This document shows positions 22,691 through 34,239 of a stretch of DNA of 64,000 nucleotides, piece by piece. This stretch comes from Climacium dendroides. Lineage: Eukaryota; Streptophyta; Bryopsida; Hypnales; Climaciaceae. A program made the translations under genes and the position numbers. The notes under the pieces are model-generated. The model had not been told where the DNA came from. It saw only the letters and a program-made list of their open reading frames with translations, and searched no databases. Each line of letters opens with the position of its first letter. Positions within the stretch are counted from its first letter, which is position 1. The DNA lies in NCBI GenBank assembly GCA_950106755.1, contig OX467082.1, positions 32,364,001 through 32,428,000 of the forward strand, in the 5' to 3' direction.

Positions 22691-23910
22691 GGGTTAAGTG
22701 GATCCCTTGAACTTGGTCTGGAGTCTGGACCTGCCGTACCGAGTGGAGGGAGACAGCTTCTTCGACCAACTCTCACGCGTTTACCTTCTGCAACTCGACG
22801 CTGTGGACGCTGCCTATTTTCACTCTCTTCTAGCCTCACGTAACGAAGTAGCTGGTAGGCCTTGCATGTGTGCTTCTTTGCTGCAGTGATTGCAATCTGA
22901 GATAGTGCTTGCTGCGTTTTTTGGGTACTTCCGTGGCGGAGCTTCAGAAACTTTGAAACCGTGTTTCTTTGTGGATTTGTCTTCTTGACTTGGGACATAT
23001 TGGCACAAATCGGATGCAAGGGTGTTGATCTTGCGCAAAGACGTTCCGGAGTATTTGACGAAGAGCTGGAAACTTCTGGTTTGCGGGGTAACAACTCCGT
23101 TGGGTGGTTCGTGTTGAAGCGCAGGTATGCACATCTTCTCTTCTTTTCTACCGCTTTGAGATTCTAGAGTTGTTGGGGAGTGCTGAGAAGGGCGTGTCAA
23201 ATTTGTGCGCCATCCAGATGTCCATGGTGTCAGATTTTCTTTTGATTCTTTCGCCATTTTGAAAGTGAGGAGGGGTAGCACGTGGTGTGTTTCTATGGTT
23301 TGCTTTTGAATGGTCCTTTGTACATGAATATCGTGAAGTACAAGTGGATAGAGAATGTTTGGTTTGTCATGGTAGAATAGGGTGTTGTTGTGGTGCAGCA
23401 GTGTTGTGGTTCTCCTTCCAAATGGAGATGTTTGCATTTTGCATCGAGGGTTGATAAGAAAAGGTGGATGAAAGTGAGTAGTGTTATGCCAGGTCCCTCT
23501 TGGAGTGGATTTGCACTTGATGTCAATCTGGTCTCTAAGTTTCTTGCTTGAATTTGGGACTGTGGTCCAGGCTGTGCCATCAATCCGTATTTTACTCTGG
23601 AGTTTGTTTTGCCAAAAGAATATCTCTATGTTGTTGATATTGCTTTAAGGTCATCAGATCTGACGATGTGGGGAGAGGAGTACACGAAGGGCTCCTTGCA
23701 TGTTGTTGGAGCTCCCTATTAAAACTCCCAGGTATTCTTACTACACCTCCTCCGTATCTGGAATTTGGCTTTGGATCTTGATGTTGGATTGTTCCCAGTT
23801 CGTCGTGTGGCGAGGCCGCCGTTGTGTAGAAAGGCTGTAGGGATTGCAAGCCCTCGTGCAGCTCGTGCATTGGGTTTGGGATCACCGGCATCCGCCATAG
23901 CCGAGGCGAG
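22691..23910 (+). repeat. Leader module L2a (unit 2, a-type)
   Basis: High-identity copy of L1a, with the donor-like site gaagcgcag|gtatgc at about 23123 intact and the same GC-rich tail leading to an ATG at 23911. Long open frames occur on both strands (205 codons on the minus strand), explained by low A content rather than proven coding. Confidence 0.5.
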
Positions 23911-23967
23911 ATGGCGACGAAGCTGATGAAATTCCAGAGTCACGAGAGATGCGTGTTTGCGCCCTAG
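23911..23967 (+). pseudogene. Short ORF MATKLMKFQ, unit 2
   Basis: Same start context as in units 1 and 3. Encodes MATKLMKFQSHERCVFAP and stops at TAG. An indel after codon 13 shifts it from the longer frame kept in unit 3. Unrecognised. Confidence 0.35.
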
Positions 23968-24631
23968 TGACGGGATTGCTGCCGATGATCAAAAGCACCG
24001 AACGGTTGGAGTCGGAAAGGCGAAACGAATTCCGCTACGTGTGAATCGCCACCTTGTCTTGGAGCTTCTCGCGGCTTCTTATAGTTGGGTACCGGGGCTG
24101 AAAAGGGCCTGGATTGCGCAATAGGTGTAATTCCATCCTTTGGAATTTAGGGACGCTTGGAGGCGGTGGATTGAGCGATGCGCGGACGCTGTTTTATCCG
24201 GGTTCTTGGGATTTGAGGGCCACGCTGTTCTGGTTTCCGATTTGGTTTCGGGAGATGAATATGCGTTTGGTTTGAGGATGATTTTCGGTTTGCCATTTGC
24301 TGTTTTCGTGTGTATGCCGTTTTTCTATTGAAAATGTTTGTTCGTGTTTTTTCCCCTCTAACCACGCGTTCTGCTCGTGAGGGCTCCGTTTCGTTGTCGT
24401 TGTTGCATAGTTTGTGTGGCGGGGATTTTTGAGGCTAATTGTTTTCTGTGTGGTCATTTTTATGTTAGTAATCGAAATTCAATGCCGTTTAGGTCTGAAA
24501 TTCAGGGCTTTGATGATGGCGCGAGTTGTTTTGGTCATCGGATTTGGTGTGTGCATGTGTCACAATTTCGCGATTTACAGAGACATGAAACCTTGAACAG
24601 TTGCAGACATCCTTCGTTTAGAGTCATGGAA
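23968..24631 (+). repeat. Shared GC-richer stretch and M repeat (unit 2)
   Basis: Copy of the sequence after the short ORF (23968-24480) followed by one M repeat (24490-24631: gaaattcagggctttgatg, gtgtcacaatttcgc, gcagacatccttcg). No supported gene. Confidence 0.45.
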
Positions 24632-24846
24632 TTATCCCTTAACGCCTAAACCTCAGTTTTCATGACCGTGTGAATCATTGGCTTAAAAAATTGTAAAAGC
24701 ACTCATTGGAAGTTAAAGTACTGTTCAAGACCTCCCCTTTCCACACAAAATTCTAAAGATGAATAGTGGCACTTTTGTCTTATATGGAGAGATTCTTTGT
24801 CATTTATTGGACACCAAACGTCCACCTTGACGTTTAAGAATTAAAG
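24632..24846. mobile_element. TTAACCC-family MITE, copy E, unit 2 only
   Basis: Ends cccttaacgcctaaac and, reversed, TTCTTAAACGTC. Units 1 (about 7215) and 3 (about 40735) have the uninterrupted site, so the insertion postdates the unit duplication. The exact duplication is ambiguous (GAATT on both sides). Confidence 0.65.
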
Positions 24847-25399
24847 GATACTTTATGTTTGGGCTTGGTCAAACTTCAGTAGATTTTTGTATGAAAACAC
24901 ACATTCCAAATTTTTTATATTTTACACATGTTGTGGTATCTATTTAAAATTTAATCTCATTATTTTATAATTTAAAAAATCAACTTGAATTTATGTATTT
25001 TTTAAAAGATTTTTTTTCCTAAAAAACATAGCAATTACAAAAAATGCTAAAAACAATTTGAAATTTTAAGAAAAATGGGAGATAGTAGTGACAAACATTG
25101 TGGTATAACTGGAGCTTACACTAAGAGATATTTGATATAAAGAGTTCAAAAGTGGTGTATGTTGAGTTTTCATGATGCCATCTTCGTGATGCTACAAAAA
25201 TTATAATTTTAACAATTTTGAAAAGATAGAGTATAAAATAGATTATTGGAGCCGCATTTTCTTAGTTAAGCTTAAAAACATTTAAAACTAAGAACTATGT
25301 ACAAATTTAGGTTTTGACTACTAAAATGCTTGTTTGTCTTGCAACCTTTGTTGAGGGATAAGGAATCATTTTTGGTTAAAAAAAGAATTCTTTAAGAAA
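24847..25399. other. AT-rich spacer before L2b
   Basis: AT-rich, with a TATA-like tataaaatag at about 25232 that is too far from the kinase start to interpret. No gene. Confidence 0.35.
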
Positions 25400-26446
25400 C
25401 AGTCCGAGGACTTTGTGTGGCATATTCACTTTATTGATGAAGTGGTTGTTAGGCCTTTCATTTGGATGTCTTTGTTGCTTTTATTACATAGTGTTGGCTG
25501 TTTTTCTTGGGTGCTTCTTTGGTGGACCCTTAGAAACAGTGAAACTATGCTTCTTTGTGGATCTACCTTCTTGACTTGGGACGTGAATCTTGATTCTAAA
25601 GCTCATGCTTTCTTTGTGTTGGTAGAAATTAGATGCATAGGTGTTAATCTTGCAAGAAGGCATTGTGGAGCACTTGATGAACATCTGGAAACTTCTTGCT
25701 TGTGGAGTAACAACTCCCTCGGGTTGTTCATGTTGAAGTGTAGGTATGCATGTCTTTTTTTTCTTTCCTACTACATTGAGATTCTAGGATTGTTGGTAAG
25801 TGGTGAGAAGGTTGGGTATGATCAATGTGACATCTAGATGTCCATGGGGTGTTAGATTTCCTTTTGGAATTTTGAAAGCAAGAAGGGGTTCCACATTGAA
25901 CACCTTGTCTTTTTCAATGGCTTGCTTTTGAATGGTCCTTGCTACATAAATATTGTGAAGTAGAAGTGGATAGAGAATGTTTGATTTGTCATGGTGGAAT
26001 ACAATGTTGTTGCGGTTCTTTCTGATTGAGATGTTGTTTGCATTTTGCATCAAGGGTTGTAGAGAGGATAAGACAAGGTGGATGAGAGTGTGAGTAGTGT
26101 TATCGCATGTTCTTGGAGTTGCTTTGAACATGATCTCAATCTCGTCTCTAAGGTTTTTTCCTTCAATTTGGGATTGTGATGCAAGCTATGCCATTAATGC
26201 ATATTTTACAAAAGAATATCTCTTTGTTGATATTCCTTTAAGGTCATTAGATTTGACAATGTGGGAAAAGCAGCACACAAAGTAATCTTTACTTGTTGTT
26301 GGAGCTCAACAATAAATCTCTGAAGTATTATTACTAAAATTGCTTTGTATCTGGAATTTGACTTTCAATATTGATCACGAAATCTTGCCAATTCCTTGGA
26401 AGGAGCTTATTTGAGTTAAGATTTTGAGCCAACAAATACAAATACA
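25400..26446 (+). repeat. Leader module L2b preceding kinase K2
   Basis: b-type leader copy ending at the K2 ATG, with many C/G to T/A differences from L2a. The splice-like site reads gtgtag|gtatgc. The last 60 bp (cttgccaattccttggaagg) match L1b. In-frame TAA at 26417-26419 precedes the start. Confidence 0.5.
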
Positions 26447-28360
26447 ATGAAAAGTGGTATTGATCCTGCTTATATGACAGAGGAGATTTTCTTTGATAAT
26501 GGAGACACTTTGCCTCCACGTTTCAATGTTGACTCCAAAGACATCAAGGAAGGGAAAAAGATTGGAGAAGGCATTTGGACCGTGCATGAAGCTGAGTGGT
26601 TGGGCTGCAAGGTTGCTGTGAAGAAGTTTTTTGCTGAGAGCACCTTTTACAATGTCTCTTTGACTTCAAGAGAAGTGAATCGTATGTTGAGTTTGCGGCA
26701 CCCAAATGTCTTAAAGCTTTTGGGATTCTATCTTACAACACAAAAAGAGCAAGTTTTAGATTGCACCATGATCATGGAGCTCATGGATTGTGACCTGGAG
26801 GATTATATTGGAAGGGGACCATTGTCGGATGACCAAGTGGTTTATATTATTGCTGAAGTTGCAAGGGGAATGAATCACATTCACAAGAAGGGTTGTTTTC
26901 ATCGAGATTTGAAACCCAAGAACATCTTGCTGAGAGAGTCGGTTGTGACTGGGTTCAATGTGGATGTGAAGATTGCTGATTTTGGAAGCTCAGAGGTCCT
27001 TGGTGGTGATGATATCAACCGAAAGGTTGGCACTCTTGGATACATGGCCCCGGAGCAGTTTGAGTCTACATCGAAATTGTTTCTTGATAAGGTGGATGTG
27101 TTTGGGTTTGGGGCGTTGTGCTTCAAGATTTTGACCGGGAAGGAACCTTATGAAAGTCCTAAGAATGTCCGAGAAGTTCTCAAGCAAATTGACAAAGCAT
27201 CAATTTTCCAAGGAAACATACCTGGAGATGTTGTTGAGATGATTTGGGAATGTTTGAATGTGGATTCAGATTTGAGGCCTAATTTTGAGAAGATCTCTAA
27301 CATCTTGGATGGTGCTCTTTCGGCAATTCGGAAGAAGGTGGCTCAACCACTATCGCTATCAACTAGTGCTTCTTTGCACTTGAGAGAATGTATGTCAATG
27401 GGGGTTCAAGGTCAAGAACATTTTGAGAGCCTTTTTCATGACAAGAAGATGGGGAAGGAGTATGGACGTTATTTCATTCCTTTTGGTGAGCTCTTGGTGA
27501 TTGGCTTAAGAAATGAAGGTTTTTATTCAAGAGTATATAAAGTAGAATGGAAAGGGGTCTTTTATGCACTAAAAACATTTTATAGGGCTCGTGATACTTT
27601 ATTGCATTCTCCATTTGATGGTTGTCATATGGGAGATGATTATTTTTTAATATTTCCTAAACTCTTCCACAAGAACATTGTGACATTTATGGGATTTTCT
27701 ATAATATCAATTGATAGAATATCTACGATAATGGAGTTGCAAGCAATGGACCTTTCCATGGTCTTGGGTCAAATGAAAATAGATTTGGAGATGCCCAAAA
27801 GGTGGAGGATTGTGAGAGAAATTGCGGAAGGGATGAAATATTTACATGATCAAGGGGTTGTGCATGGAGACCTCAAGTCTAGAAATATAGTGATCTCTGC
27901 ATTGGACACAAATGATATGATTGTTAAGCTTATTGACTTTGGCAATACACCTCATACATGTGTTACACAATATGCTGCACCTGAAATTTTGATGTCTAGA
28001 TCTTTGTATATGTCTAAGGATGTTGATGCAAAGAAGGCTGACATTTATAGTTTTGGCATTCTTTGTCAAGAGATTCTAGGTGGAGCACCACTTTTAAAAG
28101 AATATCAGCCATATACATATAGAGAAGCAATTTTAAGAGGAAAAAGGCCGCCAATACCAATTCAAATAAGTTTAGAGATGAAGGATCTTATTAAAAGGTG
28201 TTGGAATAATGACCCGCAACAAAGACCAGGCTTCTCTGAAGTTTGTGAGAGGTTGTCATCCTCACAAACTTTGGATTATCAATTTTCTTTAGGTCCAAAG
28301 CAATTTATCCAAAGCAATTTTCTGGAAAAGCAGTTTTCTAGAAATTGTTGTCTTTTGTAA
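26447..28360 (+). CDS. Dual-domain protein kinase K2 with CaaX tail
   Basis: Intronless, 637 aa, closest to K1. Domain 1 has Lys59, HRD (152-154), DFG (178-180), APE (201-203) and the loop KIGEGIWTV; it should be an active Ser/Thr kinase of TKL type. Domain 2 keeps Lys376, has HGD (473-475), and unlike K1 and K3 an intact DFG (497-499, LIDFGN); its glycine loop is lost (NEGFYSRV). The tail is longer than in K1 (QSNFLEKQFSRN) and ends in the same C-C-L-L CaaX-like box. Residues of about 188-285 resemble K3 more than K1 (KEPYESPKNVREVLKQID, PGDVVEMIWECL), while the N-lobe is almost identical to K1: a mosaic. The start is the first ATG after an in-frame stop. Substrate unknown. Confidence 0.93.
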   Translation: MKSGIDPAYMTEEIFFDNGDTLPPRFNVDSKDIKEGKKIGEGIWTVHEAEWLGCKVAVKKFFAESTFYNVSLTSREVNRMLSLRHPNVLKLLGFYLTTQKEQVLDCTMIMELMDCDLEDYIGRGPLSDDQVVYIIAEVARGMNHIHKKGCFHRDLKPKNILLRESVVTGFNVDVKIADFGSSEVLGGDDINRKVGTLGYMAPEQFESTSKLFLDKVDVFGFGALCFKILTGKEPYESPKNVREVLKQIDKASIFQGNIPGDVVEMIWECLNVDSDLRPNFEKISNILDGALSAIRKKVAQPLSLSTSASLHLRECMSMGVQGQEHFESLFHDKKMGKEYGRYFIPFGELLVIGLRNEGFYSRVYKVEWKGVFYALKTFYRARDTLLHSPFDGCHMGDDYFLIFPKLFHKNIVTFMGFSIISIDRISTIMELQAMDLSMVLGQMKIDLEMPKRWRIVREIAEGMKYLHDQGVVHGDLKSRNIVISALDTNDMIVKLIDFGNTPHTCVTQYAAPEILMSRSLYMSKDVDAKKADIYSFGILCQEILGGAPLLKEYQPYTYREAILRGKRPPIPIQISLEMKDLIKRCWNNDPQQRPGFSEVCERLSSSQTLDYQFSLGPKQFIQSNFLEKQFSRNCCLL

Positions 28361-29747
28361 TAATCTATTGCTAAAGTTTTTTGAATTGGATAGTCCAATC
28401 ACTAAACTATTCATTTTAAAAAAAGTAATGAAATAGATATTCTAATTTGAACTATGGAAACTTGTTTGTCAATGGTCCATGCCATGTGTGAGAATTTGTA
28501 TTAAATTCTTTTTGTGACAATTGATGGTGTTGCTACAAAGTATGTCTTAAGTGGTGTTGGATGTTTGCTAGAGGTTTACAAAATGAATCTTTCATGACTT
28601 TTTTTTCCTAATCCATTTTTTTGGAGTTGCAATTTTAGGATTCTTTTCATGTTTTGTAGTGTACTTGATCTTCAATTGGTGTAGTGAGTCCAATGACTAC
28701 TTAGTTGAGATTATGTCAAGAATGTTGATTTTTGTTGTTGTTTGTTGTTTTATTTTGGATCCACCCTATTGAGTGTATTGTAGTTGCTCGACTTGAACTA
28801 GCTAGGAAGTGATTGTAACCAACCTTACGTTGTGCTTGTCTTTGGCTTGTTCTAACCAACTCTTGATGGAAAATTTTGTAAGTTGTGTAGAACTCTTTGG
28901 TTTCTCATCATTCTTGAGTTGTTTATGTTAATGTTTTTATGATTTATTTTCTTTATAGGCCATGAATTGCATTAGTTTGAATTAACATCAATAATCCCAA
29001 GTCTTGTTTTGAAGGCAATTTTGGCTAGTGAGAATAGGAATACAACCATAAAATGAAACCTTATTTAACTCCTAAAAGCCTAGCCAAAACACAAATGTAT
29101 TATAAGAAATAAGTTCTATAATTTTTTTCGAAGTTTGCATCAAAGAAGAGAATGTAAAGCATGAAAGTATTAGTATAGTCAAAATTATAAAACTATTTTT
29201 TAGATTTTCTTCAAATGAAATTTGAAGATATAACTTCAAATTTTCATCAAAAATACAATTTGTATTTTTAGTATTTGAATTTTTTCTTTGACTTATCAAA
29301 ATTGTGATTTCTATTAATATGTGTTGAAAGCATAAGACTTAGTAATGAGAACACCAATACTTTTTCTAAATAGTAAGTTTTTAAATTCTAAACACTTTGT
29401 GCTATTTCTCTTATAATTTTTGTTTAAGCATAGTGATATTAGTTTTGAATATGGATATTGAAAGACAACACAATCTTTTTAAAGAAAAAAAATTTAAATG
29501 AATTTTTTCTCTATCAAAAAATGTTGCCCAAAAATTAGGCAACGACCCAAAAATGGTTGATTTAGCTCTTAGTGGTGAAGCTCATGAATGAATCAAGTGC
29601 AAGTTTGGAACACTTTAACCTTGAAATCTTATACATGCTAAAAAATAGATGATGGGTGACTTTACAAATTAATGTATAGATGACGAAAGCATCTATTGGA
29701 CCATAAATGAAGATCATTTTTGGGAAATAGGTCTTATTCTTTTAAGG
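28361..29747. other. 3' flank of K2, AT-rich
   Basis: Collinear with the K1 flank at moderate divergence; it presumably holds the 3' UTR. No further gene. A weak minus frame at 29072-29299 is not supported. Confidence 0.5.
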
Positions 29748-29937
29748 TTAATCCTCAAACTTTTAATGTAGGACAAAAGTGCAACTATTCATCCCCAAAA
29801 TTTTGTGTGTAAAGAAGAGATCTTTTACAATACTTTGATTCCAAAAGAGTGCTTTTGGATTCCTTTAGACCAATGATTCCCACAGTATCAAAATGGATGA
29901 TTTCCACAGTTACCAATCCGTTGTTTAAGGGTTAACC
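29748..29937. mobile_element. TTAACCC-family MITE, unit 2 counterpart of copy C
   Basis: Ends TTAATCCTCAAACTT and TTGTTTAAGGGTTAA. The interior block gacaaaagtgcaactattc is present here but deleted in unit 1. Confidence 0.6.
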
Positions 29938-29967
29938 TTTGAAGGATGCTCCCTCCGTGATAGATAC

Positions 29968-30138
29968 CACTAGAAGAAATCCGCGTTTAACTTGACGGAT
30001 TTTTTTGCGCATCATGTTACAATTTCATGTTTTTATGTCAAAGATGTTACATTTGACGTAATTTTTGACATAAAAACATGAAATTGTAACATGATGCGCA
30101 AAAAAATCCGTCAAGTTAAACGCGGGTTTCTTCTAGTG
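29968..30138. mobile_element. CACTA MITE with 3-bp target duplication and empty site
   Basis: 171 bp, a nearly perfect inverted repeat with ends CACTAGAAGAAA and its complement TTTCTTCTAGTG. It is flanked by TAC on both sides (29965-29967 and 30139-30141). Unit 1 has the unoccupied site gatagatactccgtc at about 12757. Termini and duplication length are diagnostic of the CACTA (En/Spm) superfamily. No coding capacity. Confidence 0.92.
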
Positions 30139-30284
30139 TACTCTGTCACAAATGATTTACATTTTGAACCAATAGGTGCATTCTATGTTTCTACAATAAT
30201 AGAGAAAGTCATTCATTAAACACTTATTATCCTCAGCATCTTTCCAAGGTTAATTGAATAGAATAACTTAACTTAGTGCACCAC

Positions 30285-31080
30285 CTCTCCAGCATCACTT
30301 AGTCCGAGAATTGTGCGTGCAGGGAGGCTTCAAAGTTGACACTATATGATAGATGATTTTCAACAATATTCTGTATCTAAGCAGTCTTCCAACCCCTGTG
30401 CACAGGGAGACCAGGAGGGCAATACCAGGGGATATTTTTTTCAGATATGTAACTATACCCCCCAAATTTTCTTAAATAAGAAAATTGGGGGGGATATAGT
30501 TACATACATGAAAAAAATACACCCCAGTATCGCCCTCCCGGTCTCCCTGTGGTGTGGAGAGTCGGATTCTGTCCAAAACACTCTACCAAATCCACCCCAT
30601 GGAGGCATGGACTGCCGTTGCCCACAACTGCTGCCAATGGTTTGTGTTTCGATGGCTGCAAACCGAAGAGCACAGGATTGCGCAGCTGCTTCACAAACCT
30701 CATCGCGTGCTTGTGCTTCTCTGGTCTCGTTTTGGTCACCAGCAAGTCCTTGGAATTGACACACTTGGATTCAGTTGAAACCAGCAGCATTTCTGCACCA
30801 AAGAATTCCCTCGCTGGACGTACTTTCACTCTCATGCATCAGTCTCGAGTTTTTTGCAGCTCAATGGATTTCTGGGCATAAAAAGATGCAGGTCACAACG
30901 CTAGGAATCAGAAGGAGCTCTATGGAAGTGAAAGGAAGCTTAACGACCTTCAAGTTTGGTAGCGACTGCAGAATGCAACGTAGATTCCGATTCTCATTCT
31001 GTACCTCAAAGTGCAGGCTTGCAACAAGCACGGCTACTTGATGAAATTGCTGGGCAGGGAAGTTTCTCTGCCATCTATTA
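30285..31080 (+). other. GC-richer island, unit 2, possibly coding remnant
   Basis: Counterpart of 12907-13670. From an ATG at 30601 the frame reads MEAWTAVAHNCCQWFVFR, then WLQTEEHRIAQLLHKPHRVL and VLLWSRFGHQQVLGIDTLGF before a stop, because of one extra base relative to unit 1. Downstream it retains LLDEIAGQGSFSAI in another frame. Not recognised; the two copies disagree in frame, so at least one is broken. Confidence 0.4.
30401..30551. mobile_element. CACTA-like foldback MITE (CACAGGG), unit 2
   Basis: 151 bp; ends CACAGGGAGACC and GGTCTCCCTGTG, nearly full-length palindrome. GTG lies directly outside both ends (30398-30400 and 30552-30554), a clean 3-bp duplication. Orthologous in position to 13024-13172, so it was present before unit duplication. 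Confidence 0.85.
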
Positions 31081-34000
31081 TATTAAATACACATTGTCAC
31101 ATGATTTGTCACAACCCGTTGTCACAAATATGGTCACGATTTCATCTCCAGTATTTTGTCCTGTCATCTGAATGTTTTTCATCAATTTATGTAAGGCTTT
31201 TCCTAACTTCAATGCTACATTGCAATAGGTCTTTGCTAGTTTTGTATAATTATGTTGTCCCTTGGTTTCAAATCTTAGTTTTCACATTTCTAGGACGTTC
31301 AATCTGTAGTGTTGCCACATGAACAAAAGGATAATAGAACTTGTCATTAGTGCAAACTTAAGCTGAGGAAGGAACGCCTTCAATCATCAAAATAAGCATT
31401 TCAGTGGTGTCCGCAACTCTAGAATGGTGTTTAGTTAGTAAGCAAATTGGAGTGAAAGGTACTGCAAGTAGAATAAGAATTAGATGTTGCTCAGAGAACA
31501 TGTATTAAATTTCAAAGTTGCAAATGTGTAGGCTTGTATCATTAGAGTCTTAGACTTCAAAGGAAACAACGAGTATGGAATCATAAACCACCAGAAACAA
31601 AATTATGCCTCAATGATCAAAAAATGAACTCTCAAACTAGTACTCATGAATCACCATTTGGATTACCTAATTAGGCTCCTAAATGAATACAAGGCAAGTT
31701 GTTTCAAGTAATTGGTACCTAGTGGTTGAAGGTGTCTCTACCTTGATTTGAAGTTTGATGTCATTGCAAAATTTTTCATATCAAATACTTCTAAAATTAG
31801 GTAATTCTTTCTACAATATTCTAGTACCATTTGGGATAAGAATTTGGCAAACATTTAATATTTGAACCCTAAAAGAATATCGTCCTTGACACCAAAGTAA
31901 TCATCCCAAATTACCAAATTTATAGATGAATAAATTTGTCATTAGTTTCTACAGTTTTTAATAGTCATTTGTAAGACACTTTTAATCATGATTGTCCTAT
32001 AAGCTTCTAAATGTTGAGATTCTTGAAATGGATTTTCAAAGATTTTTGATAGGTTTTTATTATATCTTAGTAGTTTTCTAATTTTTTTTAGGTTAAGAAA
32101 TGTGCTAGTTAGTTTTATACCTAATGAATATAATTTAAAATTTTTTTTGGCACTTGGAAAAAATCCTTTTGCCATGATGACAAAGTAGGAAATGCTTTAT
32201 TGTAGCCATGAGAAGAAAATGTGTAATTTACTATCAAATTTGATTTTTTTTTCTTCGAGAAAATATTTATGTCTCTTGGATTCATTCCATTTGGATAAGT
32301 GATGTGAAAGTTATAAAGAGTCTTGTATTTTGAACAATTAGGAAGTCTTCTCAAAAAAATAACATATATGCTTTGTTTCCAAATTCAATCTTTATAATTT
32401 TCAAAACTAAAACATGCATAGGCCATCGGGTGTGAATTACTTGCTACAACAAATGGACCTTTCAAATGGACCTTCAATTCCATTTTAGATCTATTAGTAG
32501 TATAATTTTGCTTTCCACTTTGTCCCTACTTCCACTTAACAATTTTGAGAGTTACGTACCTACGTTTTTTCTCATGATAACCAAGTTCCACATCCATGGA
32601 AACAATTCTTGTATTTTTAGGACCAAAAATGAGTGAGAAAATGGTCTTACAATAGTGACCACTTCATTGTTAAATTTCAAAAATTATGAGATAAATGGAA
32701 GATTTCTCTTAAATCTACAGCCAAAATTCAAGATTGAACATGGTAGAGTAAAAGAACACAAGAAAAGACACACTATAGGAAAAAAAAATAATTAAAAAAT
32801 GGCTCAAACCTAAGTGCAAGATGTGTATTGAAATGGTTAAAAAAAGAATTAAGAAAAGAAAGTGGGTAGTCTCATCTATGATGGGGCAAGCTCGTTGAAA
32901 AAGGGGCATGAACGGTTTAGGCTACGAACACTTAGAATTCTAATCATCACCATTGTCCAACTTCATTACTCTTCGATTTGAGGCAATTTTCAATGTTTTT
33001 TTTCCAAGATGTTCTTCACATAGCTTGCCATGCATTGCTTTTTAAAGCTTGCCAAAAGTCTCCAACCACCTTTCTTCCATCTTAAAGGTTGGATCTAGCC
33101 TTGCTTACACCGGGTGGCACTTGAGCACATGCCTTCATTCCACTAGTTAGTTTTCTTTAAACCAATGACTCTTTACCATAGTCCTATACCACCCATGTTT
33201 TGGAAATTTATGTAAATTCAATAGTGAATCTTATTCTAAACTGAATATGCCACTTGATAGCTAATTTGATTTTCATGAGAATGAGTCCCAAGTTCAAGTG
33301 ATGCTTTACATTCCTAGGTCAATCAATGAGTATCAAAAGGTCAATCAATTGATTCATTTTTGGTTGTTAAAAAGTTAAAGGGTTAATAATAAAAAATATT
33401 ATTTAATTTTTGAATATTTTTGTTAGATTTTTAAATGAATCTTCTACTATTATAATGATTTGAACCTTAGTATCCTGTAGTGTAAAAAAATTTAGTTAAA
33501 GGGTTTCAAAGTCTCAAAAACTAGTTAAAAAAGGTGAAAAATGAAAATTTTCTTTTTTCTTTGAATACTAATATATTAGAATTGACATGGTATATTAGTA
33601 TTAAACTGATATTAGTAAAAGGTATAATGTGCATAACTCCAATTAGTTTAAAGTTTCTCAAAATCTACTCTACAATTTTTTAAATTGAATTGCTAATGTG
33701 GTTTTTTCTCCAAGTTCTAGTGTATTTGAGGCTCAATTTATTCCAAAAATCCATGGATGTTCATCACTCAAATGATACTACCTAGTTTGTAAGATATTAA
33801 GGATTCTTTAACCTCTTTTGCTTTGTGAGAGGTTTAAGTTTCAATCATCAAATTGGAAGAAACTCTAAATCATTATACACTTGTAATTTTGATTTTTCTA
33901 AACCGTTGTATAACTTTTGAAACTCGGTGTCTGTGGTCAATGATGTGTCTAGTAGGTAGGAGGTCCATAAATCGCCCACCAAAGAGTTGAAACTAAATTT

Positions 34001-34239
34001 TTGGGAAGGTGAAGTTTCTTCAAATAATTTAATTTCAATAAATCGTTCTTGAAAAACAAGTGGTATTGACATTTAACCTAAGTTTTTTCATAATTTTTTG
34101 GAGCTTTGTGGAATTAGTTATGAAATTTTGAAGTTGAAATGGCATAAGGCTCTAAAATCAACCACCTCCTAAATTATTCATTGTTTGTACACTGCTGAAT
34201 GCTAAGAAAAAGCAACACATTCAAATAGTGTACATTTAA
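31081..34239. other. AT-rich DNA with unit 1 homology, no intact gene
   Basis: Collinear with 13670-17080 apart from indels, notably loss around 33600 of about 600 bp present in unit 1 (15700-16220). Contains the decayed counterpart of the 14865-15191 coding-like remnant at about 32930-33260. 31081-31430 lacks a unit 1 counterpart and shows nothing recognisable. Confidence 0.4.

Noticed and set aside
22820..23437. 205-codon minus-strand frame in L2a (and 63219-63944 in L4a)
   Set aside because: Low A content of the plus strand leaves few stops on either strand; the frames break in other module copies and match no family I know.
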